A stretch of 43,182 nt of DNA from JBKBIP01 sp046297495 (GCA_046297495.1 JBKBIP010000038.1:1-43182), one strand, 5' to 3'; positions 6,704 through 15,756 are shown, numbered from the stretch's first letter. Notes: a model not told the origin generated them from the sequence alone. Program-made: numbers and translations.

Positions 6704-7255
6704 ATGTTCAAAAAAATCCTCATCACATCCATCCTCGCGCTGGTCGCCGTCGTGGGTGTCTTCGCCGGTGTCGTGGCCATGCAGCCGTCTGAGTTTCACG
6801 TCGAACGCTCGGCCACCATCGCTGCGCCCCCGTCGGTGGTGTTTGCTCAGGTCAACGATTTTCACCATTGGGACGCCTGGTCGCCGTGGACGGAACTCGA
6901 TCCCGACGCCAAGGTAACCTTCGAGGGACCGGCCGCCGGGACGGGAGCTATCTTCAAATGGTCCGGCAATAGCGACGTGGGGGAAGGCAGCATGACCATC
7001 ACCGAGAGCCAACCGTATGAACGTATCCAAATCCGCTTGGATTTCGTGAAGCCTCTTGCAGGGACGAGTACCGTGCATTTCACCTTCAAACCCCAAGGGA
7101 ATCAAACGGTGGTCACCTGGAGCATGAACGGACGGAACAATTTCATCAGTAAGGCGATGTGCCTCTTCATGGACATGGACAAAATGATCGGTGACAAGTA
7201 CGAGGAAGGACTGGCGAACCTGAACGCGGTCGTGAAAGCCAAGGCGAATCAATAA
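6704..7255 (+). CDS. SRPBCC-fold (START-like) protein with N-terminal membrane anchor
   Basis: About 183 residues. FKKILITSILALVAVVGVFA forms a transmembrane or signal anchor, and a polyketide-cyclase/SRPBCC domain follows (VERSATIAAPPSVVFAQVND, then WDAWSPW and the late helix around KMIGDKYEEGL). Such domains bind hydrophobic ligands. I chose the ATG at 6704, which has AAAGG upstream, over the in-frame ATG at 6686. It is followed within 12 bases by a DUF1579 gene and preceded by the DGPF gene, all on one strand, so it probably belongs to the set controlled by the ECF42-type sigma factor. Confidence 0.82.
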   Translation: MFKKILITSILALVAVVGVFAGVVAMQPSEFHVERSATIAAPPSVVFAQVNDFHHWDAWSPWTELDPDAKVTFEGPAAGTGAIFKWSGNSDVGEGSMTITESQPYERIQIRLDFVKPLAGTSTVHFTFKPQGNQTVVTWSMNGRNNFISKAMCLFMDMDKMIGDKYEEGLANLNAVVKAKANQ

Positions 7256-7266
7256 AGGAGCAGATG

Positions 7267-7749
7267 ATGCAAGCGACACCCCAAAAAGAACATGATTGGT
7301 TGTGCCAAATCGTGGGGGAATGGACCTACGAGCACGAGTGCCTGATGGGGCCGGACCAACCCCCCGCGAAGTTTACGGGGATGGAAAGCGTGCGCTCACT
7401 GGGCGGCTTGTGGGTGATAGGCGAGTCCCAGGGAGAGATGCCCGAAGGCGGCACCATGACCTCGATCATCACGTTGGGCTATGACCCCACCCGGCAACGC
7501 TTCGTGGGGACGTTCATCGCCTCGATGATGACGCACCTGTGGATTTACGAGGGGACGCTGGATGCCGCTGGCAAGGTGCTAACCCTGGACACCGAAGGTC
7601 CCAGCTTCACCGACCCGGCGAAACGGGTCCGCTACCAAGACATTGTCGAACTCCAGAGCGCCGATGAGCGTCTGTTGTATTCCCAATTCCTCGGCGAGGA
7701 CGGCACGTGGCGCCGCTTTCTGACCGCTCGATATCGGCGGAAGAAGTAG
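7267..7749 (+). CDS. DUF1579 family protein
   Basis: About 160 residues of predicted beta-barrel type with DUF1579 features: EHDWLCQIVGEWTYE near the start, SVRSLGGLWVIGES in the middle and YDPTRQRFVGTFI later. AGGAG lies six bases before the ATG at 7267; the adjacent ATG at 7264 is possible. The function of the family is unknown. Its position directly after the SRPBCC gene, in a run divergent from an ECF42-type sigma factor, repeats an arrangement common in bacteria that carry DGPF/ECF42 loci. Confidence 0.85.
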   Translation: MQATPQKEHDWLCQIVGEWTYEHECLMGPDQPPAKFTGMESVRSLGGLWVIGESQGEMPEGGTMTSIITLGYDPTRQRFVGTFIASMMTHLWIYEGTLDAAGKVLTLDTEGPSFTDPAKRVRYQDIVELQSADERLLYSQFLGEDGTWRRFLTARYRRKK

Positions 7750-7914
7750 CGGCCCGCGCGGCGCGTTTGACCAGGCGGCCAGCAGCGCAAAAAGTGGCGC
7801 AGCAAATTCCGGCAAGGAATGGCATCGAACGGCAAGAATCAACACAAGTCAATACAGATTAAGGGGATATGCTTTCCGATGCAATTGGATGCAATTCCGT
7901 GCAAGCACACGAAA

Positions 7915-7987
<73 letters not shown>

Positions 7988-8128
7988 CAAGTAGTTCTTT
8001 TCTTACCGGGTGTGCGGGGAGATGTCAAGGGTATCCAAAGGGTGGAGAAGGCGGGGGCGGGCCAGCTGGCGGGAGCGTTTCGCGCGGGGTCGAAGGGTCG
8101 CGGGAAACGCTCCGGCCAGGGCGGGGTG

Positions 8129-9211
8129 TCACTTCTTGTCCCACGCTTCGCGGAAGAAGCGGACCCAGTTGCCGTGCATGATGCCTTTGATGTCTTCGGC
8201 ACTGTAGCCCCGGCGGCGTAGGATGTCGGGCAGGCGTTGCAAGTCGGCGATGGTGTCGAGGTCGGTCGGGGATTGTTCGCGCCCGAAGCCACCGTCCAGG
8301 TCGGTGCCGATGGCGGCATGGCGAGCATTGCCGGCCAGTTGACACACATGATCGATGTGGTTGACCATCGTTTCCAGCGTCACGCCAGTATCTTCGGGCT
8401 TGGTCTGGCCCCGGTTCCAGTTGGGGACCATCATCCAGGTATCGAGGGCCGAGCCGATGACGCCGCCGCGCTGGATGATGCGCTTGATTTGATCATCAGT
8501 GAGCTGGCGCGGGTCCGGCACCAATGCCCGGCAGTTATGATGACTGGCCAGAATCGGCCCGCCGTAAATGTCCAAGGCCTCGTAGAAACACTGGTCGGAC
8601 AGATGGGTCACGTCGAGAATCATGCCGACGCGCTCCATCTCCTTCAACAAGGCCGGCCCTTGCGGGAACAAGCCCCCCTCCATGTTGTGGCCGCGGGCGT
8701 AGGGGCTGGGGCCGTAGTGGGCCGGGCCGATGATGCGCAGGCCGGCGTCGTACCACTCTTGCACCTGTTCGGGGTAGAGAATGGGGTCGGCCCCCTCCAT
8801 GCTCAGGATGAAGCCAATCGGTTCCTTATCGGTGTCGCCGCTCTGCCAGGCTTCCAGATGACGATCTAGCGTGGCGCGATCCTTGATCCAGCGCAGCGCC
8901 CCTTTCCGTTCCATGGCGCGATAGTAATAGAGCTGGCCGAAAGCAGCGCCATAGGCGGCTTCCATGCTGGAATAACGCTGGATGGCCGGCATGTTCCCCA
9001 TGCGCAGCAAACGAGCCAGCACGGTGGCGATGACGATGGCCACCTGGCCGCGGCGCAGCTCCGCCAGCGACACCGTGTTGCATCCCCGCCCTTTCCCTTC
9101 CATGTTGCCATTGATTTCGCTTTGGCGAATCTCCGCCGCTGTCAACATTTGGTCACGGTTCCAGTCGATGGCGTTCCAGGCGATGTCCAAGTGTGAATCA
9201 AAAACCAGCAT
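8129..9211 (-). CDS. membrane dipeptidase family (peptidase M19)
   Basis: The 360-residue protein is an M19 renal-dipeptidase-like zinc hydrolase that cleaves dipeptides, often with D-residues at P1'. Metal-ligand segments appear in order: FDSHLDIA near the N-terminus, the bridging Glu in SMEGADPI, VTHLSDQCF, ASHHNCRAL and the final GTDLDGGFG. The start at 9211 follows a G-rich site (GGGGGG, seven bases away) and begins directly with the first motif; an in-frame ATG at 9244 adds nothing recognisable. No signal peptide is seen, so it may be cytoplasmic, as in many bacterial members. It is divergent from ilvC. Confidence 0.92.
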   Translation of the reverse strand: MLVFDSHLDIAWNAIDWNRDQMLTAAEIRQSEINGNMEGKGRGCNTVSLAELRRGQVAIVIATVLARLLRMGNMPAIQRYSSMEAAYGAAFGQLYYYRAMERKGALRWIKDRATLDRHLEAWQSGDTDKEPIGFILSMEGADPILYPEQVQEWYDAGLRIIGPAHYGPSPYARGHNMEGGLFPQGPALLKEMERVGMILDVTHLSDQCFYEALDIYGGPILASHHNCRALVPDPRQLTDDQIKRIIQRGGVIGSALDTWMMVPNWNRGQTKPEDTGVTLETMVNHIDHVCQLAGNARHAAIGTDLDGGFGREQSPTDLDTIADLQRLPDILRRRGYSAEDIKGIMHGNWVRFFREAWDKK

Positions 9212-9451
9212 GGTGTTTCCCCCCAAGGATGTTATGGCAACCATGTGGATTCATCGTTTGGCGTGGATTATTCGACCGCGTGCGCGAAACGATCAATCCT
9301 CGGAACAGTAAATACCCAGAACAACATATGAATTATCTCCCTTGTCGTTCTCCCCGCCCTCATTTTTTCTTCGTGGTGTTCGCATCGCGTGTGTTTCTCT
9401 AAAATCATGGTTTTGAAGAACTTCCGAGATCATACAACAGAGGATTTTCCC

Positions 9452-10513
9452 ATGCGTCAAATTCAAATCGGGAACACCACCGAAACCGTCGTCGAGCGGG
9501 CCGATTATCCACCGGAACGGATCAAAGCCATTCTCGGCAATGAAACCGTGGCCGTGCTGGGCTATGGCGTGCAAGGGCGTGGTCAATCGCTCAACATGAA
9601 GGATAACGGCGTCAACGTCATCATCGGCATGCGTCAAGGGGGCAAGGGCTGGGACTTGGCCCAACAAGACGGCTGGGTGCCGGGGCAAACCCTGTTCAGC
9701 CTGGAAGAAGCGGCCGAGCGCGGCACCATCATCCAATATCTTCTTTCCGACGCCGGCCAGAAGGAGCAATGGCCGACGCTGAAGAAATACCTGACCGCCG
9801 GCAAGGCCCTGTATTTCTCGCACGGTTTCAGCATCGTCTATAACGATCAAACCGGCGTGGCGCCCCCCAAGGATATTGATGTCATTCTAGTGGCACCCAA
9901 AGGCTCCGGCACGACGGTACGGCGCTTGTTCCTCGAAGGGCGCGGCATCAACGCCAGCTTCGCCATTCATCAGGACGCCACCGGTCGCGCCCGCGACCGC
10001 TGCCTGGCCACCGGCATCGCCATCGGCTCCGGCTACTTGTTCGAGACGACCTTCGAGAAGGAAGTATTCAGCGACTTGACCGGCGAGCGTGGCGTGCTGA
10101 TGGGAGCGATCTACGGTCTGTGGTTGGCGCAATACGAAGTGCTGCGCGAGCATGGCCATTCGCCATCCGAGGCATTCAACGAAACCGTCGAGGAAGCGAC
10201 GCAAAGCCTCTACCCCCTGATCGCCGAGAATGGCATGGATTGGATGTACGCCAACTGCTCGACGACGGCCCAGCGTGGCGCCTTGGATTGGTTCAAGAGA
10301 TTCCGCGACGCCGCCCGGCCGGTGTTCGAGGAACTGTATCAAAAAGTGGCCGAGGGGGAGGAAACCCGCCGGGTGCTGGAGTCCAACAGCCGGCCCGACT
10401 ACCGCCAGCAGCTGGAAAAGGAATTGAAGGAAATCGCTGACAGCGAGATGTGGCAAGCGGGCACCGTCGTCCGCTCGCTGCGCCCCGAACGGGCGGCGAA
10501 GTCGAAGGGGTGA
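9452..10513 (+). CDS. ilvC: ketol-acid reductoisomerase
   Basis: A 353-residue enzyme of valine, leucine and isoleucine synthesis that isomerises and reduces acetolactate or acetohydroxybutyrate with NADPH. The Rossmann motif is GYGVQGRGQS (residues 38-47). The C-terminal knotted domain shows GERGVLMGAIYGLWLAQYE, NETVEEATQSLYPLI and NSRPDYRQQLEKEL. The wording of these segments resembles the mitochondrial fungal form far more than the E. coli long form. AGAGGA seven bases before the ATG fixes the start; an upstream in-frame ATG at 9389 is discounted. No other ilv genes adjoin it. The 240-base divergent gap to the dipeptidase gene has a TAAAAT that could be a -10 at 9400-9405. Confidence 0.95.
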   Translation: MRQIQIGNTTETVVERADYPPERIKAILGNETVAVLGYGVQGRGQSLNMKDNGVNVIIGMRQGGKGWDLAQQDGWVPGQTLFSLEEAAERGTIIQYLLSDAGQKEQWPTLKKYLTAGKALYFSHGFSIVYNDQTGVAPPKDIDVILVAPKGSGTTVRRLFLEGRGINASFAIHQDATGRARDRCLATGIAIGSGYLFETTFEKEVFSDLTGERGVLMGAIYGLWLAQYEVLREHGHSPSEAFNETVEEATQSLYPLIAENGMDWMYANCSTTAQRGALDWFKRFRDAARPVFEELYQKVAEGEETRRVLESNSRPDYRQQLEKELKEIADSEMWQAGTVVRSLRPERAAKSKG

Positions 10514-10590
10514 TAAGGGGTCTTTCGGAGTCCTCGTTTCGCGCCTGCCGTTGCTTCTCCGCGCGAAACGAGGAAGCTGGAGGCCGTGCG

Positions 10591-11217
10591 TCAGGTGCCA
10601 AATTGCCGATCCCCCGCGTCCCCCAAGCCGGGCACGATGTAGGCGTGTTCGTTGAGATGATCATCGATAGCCCCCAAATATAGGGGCACTTCGGGATGGG
10701 TTTCGTTCATGGCCCGGACCCCTTCGGGAGCGGCGATCAGGGCCAGGTACTTGACGCGGCCAATGCCCCAGCGCGCCAGAATATCGATGGCCGCCACCGC
10801 CGATCCGCCGGTGGCCAGCATGGGATCGACCAGGAAGGCCACGTCGAACGTCGGCTGCTGCGGCAATTTGTTATAATAGGTCACGGGTTGCAAGGTTTCA
10901 TGATCCCGATACAGTCCCAGGTGCCAAACCTGGGCCGTGGGAATGGCGTGCAAGATCGCCTCGGCCATCCCCAACCCCGCGCGCAAGATCGGCACCAAGC
11001 CGATGCGCTCGGCCAAGCGTCCCCCCGCGCACTCCGCCAAGGGCGTCATCACGGTGACAGATTCTAGCGCTAAATCCTGGCTGGCCTCGTAGAATAACAA
11101 CCGGGCTAATTCCCGAACCAACTCTCGAAACACGGTCGGCTCTGTATCTCTATCGCGCAAGCGCGTGAGATTGTGCTGAACCAAGGGATGGCGGGAGACG
11201 TGTACGAGTTGGGACAT
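10591..11217 (-). CDS. upp: uracil phosphoribosyltransferase
   Basis: The 208-residue protein converts uracil and PRPP to UMP in pyrimidine salvage. The type I PRTase PRPP loop is VDPMLATGGS, and the uracil-binding C-terminus GDAGDRQFGT is complete. The family opening with HPLVQHNLTRLRD is present. GGAG eight bases before the ATG at 11217 supports that start; the same frame stays open upstream without homology. ispD lies 104 bases upstream on the same strand, so co-transcription is possible. Length is normal for bacterial UPRT. Confidence 0.95.
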   Translation of the reverse strand: MSQLVHVSRHPLVQHNLTRLRDRDTEPTVFRELVRELARLLFYEASQDLALESVTVMTPLAECAGGRLAERIGLVPILRAGLGMAEAILHAIPTAQVWHLGLYRDHETLQPVTYYNKLPQQPTFDVAFLVDPMLATGGSAVAAIDILARWGIGRVKYLALIAAPEGVRAMNETHPEVPLYLGAIDDHLNEHAYIVPGLGDAGDRQFGT

Positions 11218-11321
11218 GCGGGGGACTCCGAGATGTGCCGAATTATTCATACCATTAAAGATGTTATTAATAAATCTATTCTTGCGCTCTAGATGTTTGA
11301 AAACAACGTCCCTCCCGAATT

Positions 11322-12074
11322 CTAGCCTCGTCCGCCCCACATTTCCTCCTCGGCGAAGGGGTGGACCGGGCCGCTCGGTTTGGGCTTGGGGAGCGACTTG
11401 AGGATGGCTTCGGCGAGCAGTAGGTCGGCCTTGGTGGTGATCTTGATGTTCGTGGGCGCTCCTTCGACGACGTGGACGGTGTGGCCGGCGGCTTCGACGA
11501 GCTGGGCGTCGTCGGTGATGGATTGCTTCAGTTGGCCGCGTTGGGCGTAGGCGGCTTCCAGCCAATCGCGGCGAAAGACCTGCGGCGTCTGGGCCAACCA
11601 GAGACTTTGACGCGCGACGGTCGCCGTCACATGGTGTTGGTCGTTGACTTGTTTGATGGTGTCGGCGACGGGGACGGCGAGCAGGGCGGCCCCGGTTTTC
11701 TCGGCCTTGGCGAAGACGGCTTGAATCAGCCCCTCGGTCACGCAGGGGCGCACGGCGTCATGAATGGCGACGAAGTCCACCTCGGGCCGGAGCATGGCCA
11801 ACGCGTTGGCCACCGACTCGAAACGCTCGGCCCCACCGTCGGCGATTTGCACATCCAAGAACGCCAGATTGGCTCCGTAGCGGCGGCGGAACAGTTCCTG
11901 ATCCTCTTTGGAGACAACGATTAGACATTGACAAACATCCGGGCGCGTGACGAAGTGTTCCGTAGCGCGTAGCCAGATGGCCCGACCGTCCAGGGTGACA
12001 AACGGTTTTTTTTCCTTGTCGCCGAAACGGGACGACCGGCCTCCGGCCGGCAGAATGACAGCGAACTTAGCCAT
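11322..12074 (-). CDS. ispD: 2-C-methyl-D-erythritol 4-phosphate cytidylyltransferase
   Basis: A 250-residue nucleotidyltransferase of the non-mevalonate isoprenoid pathway that transfers CMP to MEP. The CTP-binding loop is PAGGRSSRFGDKEKKPF (residues 9-25). Other typical segments are VAIHDAVRPCV, LLAVPVADTIKQV, AQTPQVFRR, ITDDAQLVE and the closing GAPTNIKITTKADL. AGAGG six bases before the ATG fixes the start. The last 20 residues (PKPKPSGPVHPFAEEEMWGG) are a non-conserved tail. It is followed by upp and preceded by a small helical gene on the same strand. Confidence 0.95.
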   Translation of the reverse strand: MAKFAVILPAGGRSSRFGDKEKKPFVTLDGRAIWLRATEHFVTRPDVCQCLIVVSKEDQELFRRRYGANLAFLDVQIADGGAERFESVANALAMLRPEVDFVAIHDAVRPCVTEGLIQAVFAKAEKTGAALLAVPVADTIKQVNDQHHVTATVARQSLWLAQTPQVFRRDWLEAAYAQRGQLKQSITDDAQLVEAAGHTVHVVEGAPTNIKITTKADLLLAEAILKSLPKPKPSGPVHPFAEEEMWGGRG

Positions 12075-12143
12075 GATGCACCTCTCGGGATTGGATGAAA
12101 CGAAGGGAGCCGGAAACGCTTCGGGACCGGGTCTCCATGCTGC

Positions 12144-12512
12144 TCATCCTACCGAAAGTACCGCCCGTTCCGCTAGTTGTTGTCGCCAGTCGGCGACGGC
12201 CTGCAACCACTGGGTCAACTCCTCGGCCACGGTGGACAGGCCAGCCGCAGTCGGCTCCAAGTGGTTGACGGCTCGCTCGGTGATGGTCGGGAATTGCTGG
12301 AGCCGCTCGGCCAGACGCCTTAGTTCTGTTTCCCAATCGACCTGCTTTGCCGAATCGACTTCGACATTGTCGGTGGTGGAGTCTGACAGCGGTTCGCGCT
12401 GCTCCGCCTGGGCAATCACTTCCGCCAAGACCTCTTGCATGTGTTGCAGCGTCTCGGCCCAAACTTGCGGCACGAACGAACGGGACGGGTTGGAAGGAGT
12501 CATTGGCATCAT
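12144..12512 (-). CDS. uncharacterised helical protein upstream of ispD
   Basis: A 122-residue acidic protein with no family I recognise. It is mostly amphipathic helix (VWAETLQHMQEVLAEVIAQA, then ELRRLAERLQQF and AEELTQWLQAVADWRQQLAE) with a polar linker rich in D, S and T between. Short coiled-coil is likely, and there is no signal or membrane segment. GAGG three bases before the first ATG is close; the second and fourth codons are also ATG, and the later ones have better spacing. It ends 69 bases before ispD on the same strand, so the two may form one transcript. Confidence 0.6.
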   Translation of the reverse strand: MMPMTPSNPSRSFVPQVWAETLQHMQEVLAEVIAQAEQREPLSDSTTDNVEVDSAKQVDWETELRRLAERLQQFPTITERAVNHLEPTAAGLSTVAEELTQWLQAVADWRQQLAERAVLSVG

Positions 12513-12868
12513 GAGCCTCGGCTACACGGTTCGCCATTTTTCCAAAACGCATGGGACGGAGATAAGATGCTCAACCCTTCCATGTCAACGCCAATTCGGT
12601 TTCATTCTATTACTCGAGTAAAGAACAACCGCCGAGCTGCGACCGTAGGGGAACGGGGGTTTTTCACTCCCGCATGGTCGCGGCTCCGACCATTTTGCAT
12701 AGATTAGCCATGTTGGGCCTTCGATCAACCAGTATTACCCCAGCGGCAACGATTCCCGAACCGGAAGGTGGAAATCGCCTGAATCCCGACGGCAGCGACT
12801 TCCTCGCCGGGGTAATCAGAATATGCCGAACTGAGTTACTGCCGGCCCGCGGTGGGAGGAGCATCGGA
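12513..12868. other. 356-base divergent intergenic region with possible leader structures
   Basis: No convincing gene is present. Two inverted repeats can be seen. GCGACC (12639-12644) pairs with GGTCGC (12676-12681) around a G-run/T-run/CTCCC centre. ATTACCCC (12734-12741) pairs with GGGGTAAT (12809-12816) over a 67-base interior. The second lies in the 5' region of the following plus-strand gene and could be a structured leader. I recognise no known riboswitch. Confidence 0.4.
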
Positions 12869-13243
12869 ATGGATTTCAACCCTGAACGAGTACGCCAAAA
12901 TGTCCGCCAAGCCACCACGCAAGACCTGCTGGATCGTATCACCGTGTACCGGGCGGGCATGGAAGCAGAAGCCATAGAAATTATTCTGATCGAGTTGGGC
13001 GAACGTGGGGTCACGGATGAGGAGATTGGCCAACATGAGGCCAAACGTCGCGCCGAAGTGCGATTTCTCGACGATGGCACGGCAATCATGTGCAGCTTCT
13101 GCCATCATCCCGCCGTTGCCGAAGGCTGGGGCTGGCATCGGCTCTGGGGCCGGATTCCGGTCTTTCCCCGTTACTTGCACTACTGCCAGGAACACATGCC
13201 TGTCGAGCCAGAGTGCCCGGAAGAAAAATTGAAGGACTTTTAG
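12869..13243 (+). CDS. small protein with C-terminal zinc-finger-like cysteines
   Basis: A 124-residue protein. The N-terminal part is helical (NPERVRQNVRQATTQDLLDR, EAIEIILIELGERGVTDEEI). The C-terminal part holds MCSFCHHPA and, about 35 residues later, HYCQEHMP: a CxxC plus CxxH arrangement that could bind one zinc. GGAGGAG about eight bases before the ATG at 12869 fixes the start; the frame is open further upstream but lacks a ribosome site. I do not recognise the family. The helical half resembles sequences that planctomycete genomes often annotate as hypothetical. It is convergent with msrA. Confidence 0.7.
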   Translation: MDFNPERVRQNVRQATTQDLLDRITVYRAGMEAEAIEIILIELGERGVTDEEIGQHEAKRRAEVRFLDDGTAIMCSFCHHPAVAEGWGWHRLWGRIPVFPRYLHYCQEHMPVEPECPEEKLKDF

Positions 13244-13367
13244 GCACTGCCGACCCATCGCTTTCCGATGTCGCCGCGCGGCGGTTCATCGTTTCACGCA
13301 GGCGCTTATCCCCCGCGAGATGATCCAACGATTATCGCCATCGGGAGATTAGGTTTTGGCAGTTCAC

Positions 13368-13934
13368 TCAGGTCTTCGTCTTGTCCGCGAATAGCTTGTG
13401 AAACTTGCTGATCTTGGGAGCGATGACGGTCTGGCAATACGGTTGCGTGGCGTTGTGGCGGTAGTATTCCTGGTGGTAGTCCTCGGCACGGTGGAAGGCC
13501 GAGTAAGGGACGACTTCCGTGACGATGGGGGACGGCCAGACGTTGGCCTCATTCAATTGCGCGATCCATCGCTCAGCAGTTTCTTTCTGTTCGGGGGAAT
13601 GGTACAAGATGATCGAGCGATACTGCGTGCCGATGTCCGCGCCTTGACGATTGAGGGTCGTGGGATCGTGGATTTGGAAAAACACTTCCAGCAGCTCGCG
13701 GTAGGTGAGCACCGCCGGATCGAAGGTGATTTGCACCACTTCGGCATGGCCGGTGCCACCGCCGCACACCTGGCGATAGGTCGGATTCGGGTGCGCGCCC
13801 CCCGCGTAGCCCGAGGCCACGGCTTCGACGCCGCGTAGCTGCTCAAAGACTGCTTCCAGACACCAGAAACAGCCCCCGCCCAAAGTGGCGATTTCCCGCG
13901 TTGAGCCGGTGGCGGCCGAATGAGAATCAGACAT
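13368..13934 (-). CDS. msrA: peptide-methionine (S)-S-oxide reductase
   Basis: A 188-residue MsrA that repairs the S-epimer of methionine sulfoxide. The catalytic motif is GCFWCLE with the nucleophile C22. The motif GYAGG, the segment CGGGTGHAEVVQITFDP and the late H-Q-E-Y (DYHQEYY) are all present. A Cys near residue 171 (TQPYCQT) could resolve the sulfenic acid. AGGA lies about eight bases before the ATG. No MsrB domain is fused. It is divergent from an SLC13 transporter across 122 bases. Confidence 0.96.
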   Translation of the reverse strand: MSDSHSAATGSTREIATLGGGCFWCLEAVFEQLRGVEAVASGYAGGAHPNPTYRQVCGGGTGHAEVVQITFDPAVLTYRELLEVFFQIHDPTTLNRQGADIGTQYRSIILYHSPEQKETAERWIAQLNEANVWPSPIVTEVVPYSAFHRAEDYHQEYYRHNATQPYCQTVIAPKISKFHKLFADKTKT

Positions 13935-14056
13935 GGGTTTGTCCTATAATGAATGACACGTGGACCGACGATCCTCCTATCTTACTTCCTGGAATCCGAA
14001 CGTGAAACACGATCCCGCCCCAGCGCCCCGCGCCGCCGTCCGGTTTCTCGTGTAGA

Positions 14057-15637
14057 ATGGCCCCCATGAACCACAACGCTGCTTCCGAGAACCCCAACCA
14101 GGACCAAGCACCACTACCGGGCAAAGCGCTGCTGTCCATCGATACGCTGGGCTTGATCCTGGGCCCCGTGGTGATGCTGGTCTGGCTGCTAGGAGTTCGC
14201 ATTCATGGCTTGAATCCTGAAGCCCATCGATTATTCGGTGTCTTACTGCTGACCGTAATCTGGTGGATCACCGAGCCGATTCCCATTCCGGCCACCAGCT
14301 TGCTGGCGGTGGTGCTGTGCGTCATGCTCGGCGCCGTGCCGCCGGATGCCGGCGGTCAAGTGGATCGGGTGGTCCTGGCGCCATTCGCCAACCCCAGTGT
14401 GTATTTTCTATTGGGCGGCATGTTCATTGGCCGGGCCATGATGCGTCATGGGTTGGACCGGCGCATCGCCCTGTCGATCCTGTCCACGCGCTGGGCCAGC
14501 CGGTCGCCGGCGATGGTGCTGCTCGCGGTTGGCTTGGCGGTGGCGTCCGTGTCGGGCTGGATTTCCAACACGGCGGCGACGGCCATGATCTACCCTGTCA
14601 CCTTGGGATTGATCAGCGTCTTGGCCGTCGGCAGCGCGGCCAACGACGATTTCCAACGCTCCCCCTATGCCTCGTCGTTGTTACTGGCCACCGGCTTCGC
14701 GGCCTGCATCGGCGGCGTCGCCACGCCCATTGGCACTCCCACCAATCTCTACACGATGGGGTTTCTGGCCCAGCCGGAGAACCTTGGCAAGTCGATCAAC
14801 TTCTTTCGCTTCACCTTGGTGGGGGCGCCGCTGGCCTTGATCCTACTGTTGTGCCTCAACGGTTGGTTGCGCTTGCTGTCGCTGCAACCGACGTTGGATC
14901 GAGGTCAATTGCATGACTATCTGCGACAAGAACGAGGCAAGTTGGGAGCCTGGAAGACCGGCGAAAAACGGACGCTGCTGGTGTTTCTCATTGTCGTGTT
15001 CTTGTGGATCATGCCGGGGATTCTGGCCTTCGTGAGCGAAACATCCCTGAAATGGTATCAACGGCATTTCCCGGAATCGATTTGTGCCTTGCTGGCGCCG
15101 GTGCTGCTGTTCTTGCTGCCAGTCGATTGGCGGCGGCGGAAGTTTTGCCTGGAGCTGTCCGACTTTCGGCACATTGACTGGGGGACGATGTTGCTGTTCG
15201 GCGCGGGCTTGGCGTTGGGCACGTTGATGGAGAAAACCGGGCTGACGCGCTTCTTGGGAGATAGCGCGTTCGCGATGTTGGGAACGCGGGACATGTGGGC
15301 CATCACGGCGGTGGCCATTGCCGGCGCCTTGCTCCTGAGCGATTTCACCAGCAACACCGCCGCCGCCATTGCCTTGGTGCCAGTGGTGTGGCAAATCTGC
15401 CGCCAAGCCGGGGTCGATCCGGTCATGCCGCTCATGGGGGTGACGTTCGCGGCCAGCTTTGGTTTCTTGCTGCCGATCTCGACTCCCCCCAATGCCATCG
15501 TGTACGGCTCTGGGCTGGTCCCGATGCGGCGCATGCTAGTAGCCGGGCTGGGAATGGACATCATCGGCGGCACGGTGGCCTGGTGCGTATTACGTGTCGC
15601 TTGGGAGCTAGGCTGGTCGCCATTCGTGGAAAGTTGA
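14057..15637 (+). CDS. SLC13/DASS family divalent-anion:sodium symporter
   Basis: A 526-residue integral membrane protein with about a dozen hydrophobic segments. Both halves carry the family SNT signature followed by a Pro-rich re-entrant segment: ISNTAATAMIYPV with GVATPIGTPTN in the first half, and TSNTAAAIALVPV with LPISTPPNAIVYGSG in the second. Members import C4-dicarboxylates, citrate or sulfate with Na+; the substrate cannot be told from sequence here. The start is either 14057 or the in-frame ATG at 14066, and no strong ribosome site separates them. A nested palindrome begins directly after the stop codon. Confidence 0.92.
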   Translation: MAPMNHNAASENPNQDQAPLPGKALLSIDTLGLILGPVVMLVWLLGVRIHGLNPEAHRLFGVLLLTVIWWITEPIPIPATSLLAVVLCVMLGAVPPDAGGQVDRVVLAPFANPSVYFLLGGMFIGRAMMRHGLDRRIALSILSTRWASRSPAMVLLAVGLAVASVSGWISNTAATAMIYPVTLGLISVLAVGSAANDDFQRSPYASSLLLATGFAACIGGVATPIGTPTNLYTMGFLAQPENLGKSINFFRFTLVGAPLALILLLCLNGWLRLLSLQPTLDRGQLHDYLRQERGKLGAWKTGEKRTLLVFLIVVFLWIMPGILAFVSETSLKWYQRHFPESICALLAPVLLFLLPVDWRRRKFCLELSDFRHIDWGTMLLFGAGLALGTLMEKTGLTRFLGDSAFAMLGTRDMWAITAVAIAGALLLSDFTSNTAAAIALVPVVWQICRQAGVDPVMPLMGVTFAASFGFLLPISTPPNAIVYGSGLVPMRRMLVAGLGMDIIGGTVAWCVLRVAWELGWSPFVES

Positions 15638-15640
15638 TTG

Positions 15641-15756
15641 ATACTCTACGCGGTCCAAATTGAGGCGAGCAGCAGGGCTCATCCCCGCCGTGCCGACGCC
15701 ACACGGCGAGGATGAACCCCGCCGCTGACAGCCTTAACATGGACCGCGTGAAGTAT
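15641..15756. repeat. nested double palindrome at a convergent junction
   Basis: The outer arms 15641-15660 and 15737-15756 match in about 17 of 20 positions in inverse, with a perfect core ACGCGGTCCA / TGGACCGCGT. Inside, TCATCCCCGCCGTG and CACGGCGAGGATGA form a second stem with one mismatch. The whole folds as a cruciform. It starts four bases after the SLC13 stop and overlaps the stop codon of the opposing membrane-protein gene. Confidence 0.65.
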
